A stretch of 64,000 nucleotides of DNA from Pseudoalteromonas sp. Z1A8 (lineage in GTDB: Bacteria; Pseudomonadota; Gammaproteobacteria; Enterobacterales; Alteromonadaceae), in the NCBI RefSeq assembly GCF_011378855.1, contig NZ_WTLB01000006.1, positions 1 to 64,000 on the forward strand, given 5' to 3'. Of the stretch, positions 25,745-32,942 are shown in pieces. The position numbers were made by a program, and so were the translations under genes. The notes under the pieces are model-generated. The model was given only the letters and a program-made list of their open reading frames with translations, was not told the origin of the DNA and did no database searches. Numbering within the stretch: the stretch's first letter is position 1; each line of letters starts with the position of its first letter.

Positions 25745-26254
25745 CTACTTAGTGCTTACAGTGACGAAGCTTTTAGAAAACTCGTTTTTACCATCAATTG
25801 TTAGCTTGCCTGATTTAGTTAAATCAAGCTCAACACGGGTGTAATCTCTGCCGCCTTCTTCGCGTACAACTTCAATATTTAGTAAGTATTTGCCTGGTTT
25901 TACGGGGTTACCGTCTAAATCATTACCTTGCCAATTTATAGTGTAAGTACCGGCGCGTTTGGTTGCGCCGCTAATGCCGTCAAAGTTGGCATCGCTTTTA
26001 CCGGCTTTACGCCACCATTGGCGTAAATCTTTAAACCACTCTGCTTTTTGCACCCAAAGTGCCAGCGTTGTAACGTGTTTGCGCTCGGGTGTTTCAAGCC
26101 AAACTGCAACGTATGGGCGGTGATACGGTTGTACATCTAAGTCGGGAAGCGTTAATTCAACTTCTAGCTGTGGTGTTTGCGCATACGCTGATGTTTGAAA
26201 AAACGCAGCTACAAGTAGTAACGTGGCGCTTATAAATAATTTAAATTTAACCAT
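25745..26254 (-). CDS. DUF2271 periplasmic protein
   Basis: About 169 residues from the ATG at 26254, chosen because it begins a signal peptide (cleavage near SAYAQ), has AGGAG at the right distance and overlaps the PepSY stop codon (TAATG). An upstream in-frame start at 26332 would lie inside the PepSY gene. The domain DUF2271 is recognised from PYVAVWLETPERKHVTTLALW and WQGNDLDGNPVKPGKY. It is predicted periplasmic, of unknown biochemical role, found with DUF4198 and PepSY proteins in iron-regulated operons. Confidence 0.85.
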   Translation of the reverse strand: MVKFKLFISATLLLVAAFFQTSAYAQTPQLEVELTLPDLDVQPYHRPYVAVWLETPERKHVTTLALWVQKAEWFKDLRQWWRKAGKSDANFDGISGATKRAGTYTINWQGNDLDGNPVKPGKYLLNIEVVREEGGRDYTRVELDLTKSGKLTIDGKNEFSKSFVTVSTK

Positions 26255-26886
26255 TAAGACACTCCTTTTATTTGTGGAACCCAACATAAATAAATAACCA
26301 GTGGAGTGGCGACTCCTAGTAAGGTTATCCATATTCCTGCTAAGCGTTTTTTTCTATTTTGAAATAAAATAATCATGCCGGTAATGGCAAATAAAATCAT
26401 TAATACGGCCGATATATCAATTACCCAGCTCCATACTTCACCGGTGTAGCGACCTTTATGTAAGTCGCCAATAAGGCTTAAAAAGCCCCCTGTTTGGTAA
26501 TCAAGGCTTAGCTCGCCAGTTGTAAAATCAAGCTCTGCGTAGGCAAATCCCGCTGGTAGTGGGTAGTCGAGCATGACAAGTGCGTCTTCTTTTTCCCACT
26601 CAATACTTTTTACTTTTGTAAGTGAATACTGCTTAGCTAAGTAAGCTTCTATTTCTGGGTAAAGCGTTGGCAGCGTATTTAGCTGTGCATTTGCTTTAGT
26701 AACTAGCTCTGCAGGAATCGTTGCGGTTACTTGACCGTTATTTTTATCGTTTTTAAGCCAATCGACGTGATTAAGCACAATGCCGCTAACGCAAAATAAA
26801 ATAAGCAAAAAAAACAAAGCTGTAGAAATATAAATATGTAGAGCACGGCTTGTACTATACAAAGCCCGCTTATTAATAAACGACAT
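26254..26886 (-). CDS. PepSY-associated transmembrane protein
   Basis: A 210-residue inner-membrane protein of the PepSY_TM type. TM segments lie near residues 18-38 (IYISTALFFLLILFCVSGIVL), 150-172 and 180-203. A periplasmic PepSY-like loop lies between the first two, and DLHKGRYTGEVWSWVIDI is the family signature with a conserved histidine. It is first in an operon with the DUF2271 and DUF4198 genes, 31 bases downstream of a Fur box. Related proteins are proposed to act in ferric-siderophore reduction or iron uptake; this is family-level inference. Confidence 0.85.
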   Translation of the reverse strand: MSFINKRALYSTSRALHIYISTALFFLLILFCVSGIVLNHVDWLKNDKNNGQVTATIPAELVTKANAQLNTLPTLYPEIEAYLAKQYSLTKVKSIEWEKEDALVMLDYPLPAGFAYAELDFTTGELSLDYQTGGFLSLIGDLHKGRYTGEVWSWVIDISAVLMILFAITGMIILFQNRKKRLAGIWITLLGVATPLVIYLCWVPQIKGVS

Positions 26887-26917
26887 AAAAACAGTTAATA
26901 AATTAAATTTACAACAT

Positions 26918-26936
26918 GATAATGATTTGCATTAGC
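26918..26936 (-). promoter_or_regulatory. Fur box upstream of the PepSY operon
   Basis: GATAATGATTTGCATTAGC matches 15 of 19 positions of the Fur consensus GATAATGATAATCATTATC. It lies in the promoter region of the PepSY-DUF2271-DUF4198 operon, which predicts iron repression. Confidence 0.7.
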
Positions 26937-27011
26937 TATTACAAATTTACTTACTTATCTTTACATAAAAACTTTGAAATATAAGGTGGTATGCAGGTAA
27001 AAAATGAATAT

Positions 27012-27407
27012 TTAATGCTTAGGAGGGCTGGAAGGTCTTAATATAAGGTAAATCATTACCGATATTTCTATTGCTGCAACAAGGTAAATAACCCAAATAG
27101 GGGCGGCTGAATAAAGTAAAAATATAAACCCTATTAGCATGCCAATAGCGGCGTAGCATTTGGCTTTAACGGGAACTACTTTGTGGGCTTGCCATTGCTG
27201 CAGAGTTGCACCGTAACGCGGGTGGTTTAACAGCCACTTTTCAAGCTCGGGGGATGAGCGAGTAAAGCAGGTAAGCGCCAAAATAAAAAATATAGTGGTA
27301 GGCATAACGGGCAGCACAATACCTATGATACCAAGCGCAACAAGTAACAAACCAAGCGCTTTAAACCATAAGTTTTTATAACAAATAAAGGCTGTTTTTA
27401 TATTCAC
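27012..27407 (-). CDS. YbaN-like DUF454 inner-membrane protein
   Basis: A 131-residue protein of the DUF454/YbaN family with about four hydrophobic segments. The family core is seen as GLLLVALGIIGIVLPVMPTTIFFILA and the short loop PELEKWLLNHPRYGATLQQW. The function is unknown; YbaN lies near heme/iron genes in several proteobacteria, and here it sits just upstream of the Fur-controlled operon on the same strand. Separate transcription is likely because the Fur box lies between them. Confidence 0.88.
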   Translation of the reverse strand: MNIKTAFICYKNLWFKALGLLLVALGIIGIVLPVMPTTIFFILALTCFTRSSPELEKWLLNHPRYGATLQQWQAHKVVPVKAKCYAAIGMLIGFIFLLYSAAPIWVIYLVAAIEISVMIYLILRPSSPPKH

Positions 27408-27482
27408 TTAGGCTCTTTTTAGCGTGCTCAGGTATCTGTAATTGTAGGCTAAATAACTATTAATTCGAAGCTTAAAATCAAT

Positions 27483-27510
27483 AAAAAAGGGCAAACTAAG
27501 TTTGCCCTTT
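27483..27510 (-). terminator. Terminator of the porin gene
   Basis: AAAGGGCAAAC / GTTTGCCCTTT arms with a 3-base loop and a T run on the minus strand, 25 bases after the porin stop codon. Confidence 0.88.
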
Positions 27511-27534
27511 CAAAAGATAAATGTGGTTAGCAGT

Positions 27535-28860
27535 TTAGAAGTAGTAACCGATGTTTATGTTGAAGCGACGTTCTGTATCGCCATCACCAATAACTGTTCC
27601 GCCAATAAACGGCTGGTTACGTGCCTGAATAAAGTCGAAGTAACTAAAGAAGCCACCAGCAGCAACACTCATACCCGTTACGTTCATCCATGTATCTGCG
27701 CTATCGTCAGACTTGTCATAAATAATGCCGTAATCGTTGTAAAATTGAATGTCGGTAACTGGGCCCCAATCAAGCGAGTAATTATAAGCAACGTTAAAGT
27801 TAGTCATAGTTGCTTCGCTAGAAACAGTGTCGTAATACGCATACGCACCAACAACAAAGCGGTCGCTGCTGTCGTCTAGGTCGTAGTCGTATTCACCGTG
27901 TTGAAATTGGATATTCCAGTTGTTAATTGTGCTATCAACATGAAATGCCCATGCGCCGTAGTTACCTGCACGATCGTTACCATCATGTAAGCCACCACTT
28001 AATAGCGATACGCCCACATCGGTAGTTACGTTTTTGCTGTGTTCAATTTGATACGTTGCACGTCCAGCAAAGGTATTGTATTCACCTATGCGAGAACCGG
28101 GTGCATCGTATGTACCTTCATCTGCTGAGCGGCTACCAATAATATCGTAAGAGTAACGGTGGTTAATATCTGAAGAGCTGCCGTCTATGCCGCCTAGTTC
28201 ATCATTTTTGAAAAAGCCTAGGTCTAGTTTCCAGTTATCTTTAAGTTTACGTTTTACTACTACACCTAAATCAAAGTCGTCTTCTAGGCCTACGTAATAG
28301 TTAGTACTGAAAAAGTAGCTGTGTGAGTTGTATGGGCCATTACCAAAAGGAACTGGCGCTATACCTGCTTGTCCTTCCCAGCCATCTGCAAACTCGTAAC
28401 CTAAGTAAGCGTACTTAACAACGGTCATATAATCGTAAAAACGTACTTCACCGTTTAGTGAAATATCATTAATTTCGCCAGACACATTTATACGGAAAAT
28501 ATCAAAATCAAAATCGCCACCGCGATCTTGGGTATCTTCATCGTATGTATTGGTGCTGTAGTTAAAGCGTATTGCTCCACCTACTTTAATGCCTTCATCT
28601 TTTTTCTCTGGTGTAGCTGCGGCAACTTCAACCACTTTTTGATCAGATTTTTTACTGATGTTTGCAACTTGTTGTTCGTGTTGCTTGTTTATTTTTTGCT
28701 GTTTTGTTTTTTCATCAGCTAACTTATTCTCAAGCAACTGCATTTGTTGTTTAAGCTGTTTAAGTTGGCTTTGTAATGTGTCTAGATCATCAGACGCATA
28801 AGAAGTACTTGTAACACCACCTAATACTAGTGCTAGTGTTAATTTTGAGAGTTTAGTCAT
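27535..28860 (-). CDS. Outer-membrane porin with N-terminal coiled coil
   Basis: A 441-residue exported protein: signal peptide (cleavage near SYAS), a coiled-coil segment at about residues 24-60 (DTLQSQLKQLKQQMQLLENKL pattern, shown here only in part), a Lys/Glu linker, then a beta-barrel from about residue 90 ending in NINIGYYF. The barrel resembles phosphate/carbohydrate-selective porins (OprP/DcaP-like), in which the periplasmic coiled coil helps trimer assembly. It should form a channel in the outer membrane; the solute is not predictable. It is monocistronic with its own terminator. Confidence 0.8.
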   Translation of the reverse strand: MTKLSKLTLALVLGGVTSTSYASDDLDTLQSQLKQLKQQMQLLENKLADEKTKQQKINKQHEQQVANISKKSDQKVVEVAAATPEKKDEGIKVGGAIRFNYSTNTYDEDTQDRGGDFDFDIFRINVSGEINDISLNGEVRFYDYMTVVKYAYLGYEFADGWEGQAGIAPVPFGNGPYNSHSYFFSTNYYVGLEDDFDLGVVVKRKLKDNWKLDLGFFKNDELGGIDGSSSDINHRYSYDIIGSRSADEGTYDAPGSRIGEYNTFAGRATYQIEHSKNVTTDVGVSLLSGGLHDGNDRAGNYGAWAFHVDSTINNWNIQFQHGEYDYDLDDSSDRFVVGAYAYYDTVSSEATMTNFNVAYNYSLDWGPVTDIQFYNDYGIIYDKSDDSADTWMNVTGMSVAAGGFFSYFDFIQARNQPFIGGTVIGDGDTERRFNINIGYYF

Positions 28861-28960
28861 AATTGCCGCTCAGATTTTGATTAAAAAATAAAAAATTCAA
28901 GACGTCGAAAAACGCCTTACGTTTAGAGTAAGTACAAAAACTATGTATTTTTTTTATTGT

Positions 28961-29443
28961 TTATTCTTTAGGAGCTTGAGTAAGTGCACCAACTTCTAGA
29001 AGGGGCGATGCATCTAATTTATCTGCATCCATCATTGCTGCTACACGCTGCATTGATGAGAGTAAAAGGCTCTGTTCCCACTCAGCAAGCGCAGAAAACT
29101 TTTCAATAAAGTGTTCTTGCAATGGCTGAGGTGCTTTATCAAGTAACTCTTTTCCTTTCTCGGTGAGGTATAAGCTCACTCTGCGTTTATCCATTTGACT
29201 GCGTACGCGTGTTACTAAGTTTCTGCTTTCTATTCTGTCGAGAATATTGGTGACTGTTGCCGGGCTTAAATTTACATTTTGAGCAATACGGCTCGCCGTT
29301 ATTCCATCAGTTTTTCTAACTTCTTGCATTATAAGCAGTTGTGGCCCAGTTAAACCTGAAGTTTTATTTAGCTGCTTAGAATGTAAGTCAATCGCGCGGA
29401 TTACTTTACGTAAAGAAACCAATAACTCGTCATATTTTTGCAT
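28961..29443 (-). CDS. MarR-family transcriptional regulator
   Basis: A 160-residue MarR-type winged-helix protein. The recognition helix region is ITASRIAQNVNLSPATVTNILDRIE (residues 48-72, quoted in part only as family hallmark), and the wing carries RSQMDKRRVSLYLT with the conserved D-x-R. MarR proteins bind palindromes as dimers and respond to small ligands. The gene is divergent from the mutarotase gene 427 bases away. A 10-base palindrome TTGAATTCAA lies about 64 bases upstream of its start and may be its own operator. No clear target gene is adjacent. Confidence 0.9.
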   Translation of the reverse strand: MQKYDELLVSLRKVIRAIDLHSKQLNKTSGLTGPQLLIMQEVRKTDGITASRIAQNVNLSPATVTNILDRIESRNLVTRVRSQMDKRRVSLYLTEKGKELLDKAPQPLQEHFIEKFSALAEWEQSLLLSSMQRVAAMMDADKLDASPLLEVGALTQAPKE

Positions 29444-29506
29444 TTGCTTATCTCATCGATGGGGCGGTAGTTTGCCGTAATCGCGAAATGTTACACATCA
29501 AATAAA

Positions 29507-29593
29507 TTGAATTCAAACAATATATTGCACTTTAGGCCGCTTTTATTGGTTTTTAATAGTTAGAGCAGTAACTAATGTAAAATTATATTGTTT
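29507..29593. promoter_or_regulatory. Palindrome and inverted repeats upstream of marR
   Basis: TTGAATTCAA (29507-29516) is a perfect palindrome. AAACAATATA (29515-29524) and TATATTGTTT (29584-29593) are inverted copies 59 bases apart. These are candidate sites for the adjacent MarR regulator. Binding is not shown. Confidence 0.4.
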
Positions 29594-29870
29594 AAATTTT
29601 AGTAAATTTTCTTAGCATCTTGTGTGCATTAAGTTGCGCACAGTACGTATGTTGTGAATAATTGGCAAGTCTTATTGTATAGACTTTAGTATTATTCATT
29701 TACAGCTGTTAGTACAAAGTAATTGTTTGTGAGTTTACTGTATATATATTAATCGGCAATGAACAAATTCAGCAATCAATACTTAATATCAATAGCGTAT
29801 ACTTTAAGCATGCATTATTGTTTATATGTAAACATTAAAAATCTTTAGTATCAGTATTATAGGGAAGGGT
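29594..29870. other. Intergenic DNA before the mutarotase gene
   Basis: AT-rich promoter-proximal DNA with no gene-like frame. The mutarotase start at 29871 is preceded by AGGGAAGGG. I see no terminator or recognisable RNA. Confidence 0.45.
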
Positions 29871-30725
29871 ATGAAATTATCGCCATCAGTTAGCATTGAA
29901 CAAAGCGAAACCGGTCTTGAGTTTATTAAAGTAGCTAGTGCAAAGTGCGATGCAAAAATATTCTTGCAAGGTGGGCAAATTACCCAATTTACCCCTAAAA
30001 ATAATGAGCCGCTTATTTGGGTATCGCAAGACGAAACCTATCAAGAAGGGGCAAGTATTCGAGGTGGTATTCCTGTTTGTTGGCCGTGGTTTGGTACACA
30101 CGCTAACGATGGGTGGCCTGCTCATGGTTTTGCGCGCACAAGCGTGTGGCAAGCCGATGAAGTACACGAATCTGATGAGCAAATTACGGTTAGTTTAAAG
30201 TTACCTATGAAGCTAGTTAATACAACGTATTGGCCGCATCAGTCAGCATTAAAAGTGGAGTTTATATTAAGTGATAAGTTACAGGTTCGCTTAACTACGA
30301 CTAACTTAGGAAATACGCCATTTAGCTTTACTCAAGCGCTGCATACCTATTTTCCTACATCAGACATTACAAATACCCATGTTGATGGTTTGCAAGGCGC
30401 GCAATATATTGAGTTTAGTGAAGGGCCATTTGTGCAAAATGACGTTGTAAGTTTTGAGCGCGAAACCGACATGGTTTATACACAAGCAAGTGCAGTACAA
30501 ATTATTAATACGCCAGAAGGTGTTATTAATGTGAGCCGTGAAAATTCAAACTCGTGTGTACTGTGGAACCCATGGATAGAAAAATCAAAACGCTTATCTA
30601 ATTTTGCTGATGATGAATATAAAACAATGCTCTGCCTAGAGGCTGCTAATGTACTGACAGATAAAGTAACGCTTGAGCCAAAGCAAAATCATACATTAGT
30701 AACCACGATTAGCTGGGCTAATTAA
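29871..30725 (+). CDS. D-hexose-6-phosphate mutarotase, YeaD family
   Basis: A 284-residue aldose-1-epimerase-fold protein. YeaD-type motifs are FLQGGQITQFTP, RGGIPVCWPWFG and PAHGFAR. Likely catalytic residues are H85 (PAHGFAR) and H158 (QALHTYF), with a glutamate near residue 261 (LCLEAANV). It interconverts alpha and beta anomers of glucose-6-phosphate or related hexose phosphates in the cytoplasm. A strong ribosome-binding site precedes it. It is 21 bases from the PH-domain genes on the same strand, so co-transcription is possible although no functional link is obvious. Confidence 0.92.
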   Translation: MKLSPSVSIEQSETGLEFIKVASAKCDAKIFLQGGQITQFTPKNNEPLIWVSQDETYQEGASIRGGIPVCWPWFGTHANDGWPAHGFARTSVWQADEVHESDEQITVSLKLPMKLVNTTYWPHQSALKVEFILSDKLQVRLTTTNLGNTPFSFTQALHTYFPTSDITNTHVDGLQGAQYIEFSEGPFVQNDVVSFERETDMVYTQASAVQIINTPEGVINVSRENSNSCVLWNPWIEKSKRLSNFADDEYKTMLCLEAANVLTDKVTLEPKQNHTLVTTISWAN

Positions 30726-30746
30726 TAATCCCGATAGGATGCAATT

Positions 30747-31280
30747 GTGTTTAACAATCAACAAATAATGGATTTACCAGCGCATAGCGCCATTAGTTTT
30801 AAGTCTTTATCTGACAAGGCCTTATTACATACTCAGCTTAACTGGCTTACATTTTATATTCCGTTAATTGGAGTGCTTATTGCGGTTTGTTATTTTAACG
30901 AAGCTTTTGCTGAGAGTGCGCAAACTTACTTGCTAATTGGTATGCCCGTTTTAGTAGCTGTTTCCATGTTGTACAACATGGTTAGCATAAGGCTGCAAGG
31001 TTTTGCGGTACGAAACCACGATATTGCTTTTAAAAAAGGCGTTATTTGGCAACAAGTAACGGTATTGCCTTTAGCGCGAGTGCAGCATATGGAAATACAC
31101 CAGGGGCCAATAGAGCGAAAGCTTAGCCTTGCGAGCATCAAATTATTTAGCGCAGGCGGCGTAAGTGCCGATTTACAAATTAGTGGGTTAACCCATGATG
31201 ATTGTAAAAATATGCGTCAATTTGTACAAAACTACCGTCAAGACGATACGGCTCCTCAGGCGGTTTTAGTCGATGAGTAA
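30747..31280 (+). CDS. Bacterial PH-domain membrane protein (YdbS-like)
   Basis: A 177-residue protein with two TM segments (about residues 35-52 and 58-76) followed by a YdbS-type bPH2 domain (about 80-160; LPLARVQHMEIHQGPIERKLSLASIKL is the hallmark, here in part). It overlaps the next gene by 8 bases. YdbS and YdbT form a pair in many bacteria; in Bacillus they affect resistance to certain bacteriocins. The role in gram-negative bacteria is unclear. Membrane location and pairing are well supported. Confidence 0.9.
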   Translation: MFNNQQIMDLPAHSAISFKSLSDKALLHTQLNWLTFYIPLIGVLIAVCYFNEAFAESAQTYLLIGMPVLVAVSMLYNMVSIRLQGFAVRNHDIAFKKGVIWQQVTVLPLARVQHMEIHQGPIERKLSLASIKLFSAGGVSADLQISGLTHDDCKNMRQFVQNYRQDDTAPQAVLVDE

Positions 31281-32820
31281 TAGTATTATTGAGGAGCAAA
31301 CTAGCTCAAATGATTGGCAAAAAGTATCATCTTGGGCGCTTTTATATTTTGTTGTGCATTTTAGTGTGCGCTTTGTAAAAGATGGCCTTTTAAACTTGCT
31401 GCCTATGTTTGTAGTGTTTGTTACTCAAGTAGAAAATAAATTATTTTGGGCGCAAGTTGCAGGTGGTATTGCGCTGATTTCGTTGCTTGTTTACTCATTT
31501 TTATATTATTTAAATTTTAAGTTTTGTATTAGTAGCGATAACGAAATATTGCTTAACAAAGGCGTATTTAAAAAAGAGCGACTTACGCTTAAATTTGGCC
31601 GCGTACAAAACGTTAATATTGCCGAGCCATTTTATTTTACTCCCGTAAACTTAGTTAATTGTATTTTTGATGCTGCAGGCAGTGTGTCGCAAGAAGTTGT
31701 TTTACCTGGTGTCACTAAAGACTACGCGCAGCAAATGCGTAAACAGATCTTTGCTTTTAAAGCGCAGCAACAAGAAGAAATACAAAGCACTGAACAAAGC
31801 GAAGCAGAGACCACTGAAAATAGGCTAAGCATTAGCAATAAAGAAATCGCCAAATTTGGTTTAATGTCGAATATGGCTATTTTAGCAATCGCTGCTTTTG
31901 CACCATTTATAAACCTGATTGTTGATTTTTTAGAGAAGCAAATTATTGCTAAAGTAGAAGGCTTTTATGAGCAAGAGCTTGGCATGTTGGCAAGTGCTGC
32001 TACCTTTGCGATGATCACCTTAATTGTTTTGCTAGTTTTGGCAGCTGTGATGCTATCGGTGATTATGTCGCTTATTCGTTTTTATAATTTTGAGCTTTAC
32101 TTTAAAGGTCAAAAATTTAAACGTATTGCAGGCTTGTTAGAGCGCCATCAGCTTTCGATGAGCATGGATAAAGTGCAATCTATTGTTATAAAGCAAAACT
32201 TAATGGGCCGATTACTAAAGCGATTTACTGTGGAGTGTTTGCAAGCAAGTAGCGGTGGTTTAGTTGCAGGTGTTGCGGCTAAACAAAATAAACAAACCTT
32301 AGTGTTACCTGTATTAAATAGCGAACAAGTTGATAGCGTATGCCAATGGATTTATCCGTGGTTTAATAGTAAAAAACTCGCTTTTAAGCGCGCAGAGCGA
32401 GCGCTTTTGTATAAAAACTTAGGCTTTTATGCGTTATTACCCAGTGCATTAGTGCTTGGTTTTTGTTTTATTGCCGATATTAACACTTTGATTGGCCTTG
32501 GCGTTTTGGTGGTGTTTTCTGGCTTGGTAACCTTATCGTATCAGCGTTATGGTTATTACATGCATGAGGATAATGGTCGATTTTACATGGTTGTACGCAA
32601 AGGCATGATTGGCGTTCATTACCGTGTTTTTGAGCTTTATAAAGCGCAAAGTGCACGCAGTATAAGTACGTACTTAATGCGCAAATCAGGCTTGAAAAGC
32701 CTGTATATACAACTTGCTTCAGGCTTTGCATTTATGCCCTACATAAAGCAGCAAGACGCTGACTTTATTATCGATTTTACAATTAAGCAGATTGAGTCAG
32801 ATACTCGCAGCTGGATGTAA
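31273..32820 (+). CDS. PH-domain membrane protein (YdbT-like)
   Basis: A 515-residue membrane protein with three bPH2-type domains (about residues 80-150, 275-345 and 415-490), each preceded by paired TM segments. Domain pieces include KFGRVQNVNIAEPFYFTPVNLV, the segment SMDKVQSIVIKQNLMGRLL and the ending MRKSGLKSLYIQLASGFA. It is translated from an overlap with the YdbS-like gene, so the two proteins probably act as a complex. The function is unknown. The start is fixed by the overlap and the ATG after GTCG. Confidence 0.9.
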   Translation: MSNSIIEEQTSSNDWQKVSSWALLYFVVHFSVRFVKDGLLNLLPMFVVFVTQVENKLFWAQVAGGIALISLLVYSFLYYLNFKFCISSDNEILLNKGVFKKERLTLKFGRVQNVNIAEPFYFTPVNLVNCIFDAAGSVSQEVVLPGVTKDYAQQMRKQIFAFKAQQQEEIQSTEQSEAETTENRLSISNKEIAKFGLMSNMAILAIAAFAPFINLIVDFLEKQIIAKVEGFYEQELGMLASAATFAMITLIVLLVLAAVMLSVIMSLIRFYNFELYFKGQKFKRIAGLLERHQLSMSMDKVQSIVIKQNLMGRLLKRFTVECLQASSGGLVAGVAAKQNKQTLVLPVLNSEQVDSVCQWIYPWFNSKKLAFKRAERALLYKNLGFYALLPSALVLGFCFIADINTLIGLGVLVVFSGLVTLSYQRYGYYMHEDNGRFYMVVRKGMIGVHYRVFELYKAQSARSISTYLMRKSGLKSLYIQLASGFAFMPYIKQQDADFIIDFTIKQIESDTRSWM

Positions 32821-32942
32821 ACTCCCCTAATAAATCATGTGTAAATACACATTTGCACATGCTTTATTACACTTTCTTACTGCCCCTGAAAGACATTTAA
32901 TAATACCCTAGATGGTATTAAGGAATTCTTTTAGGGACACTC

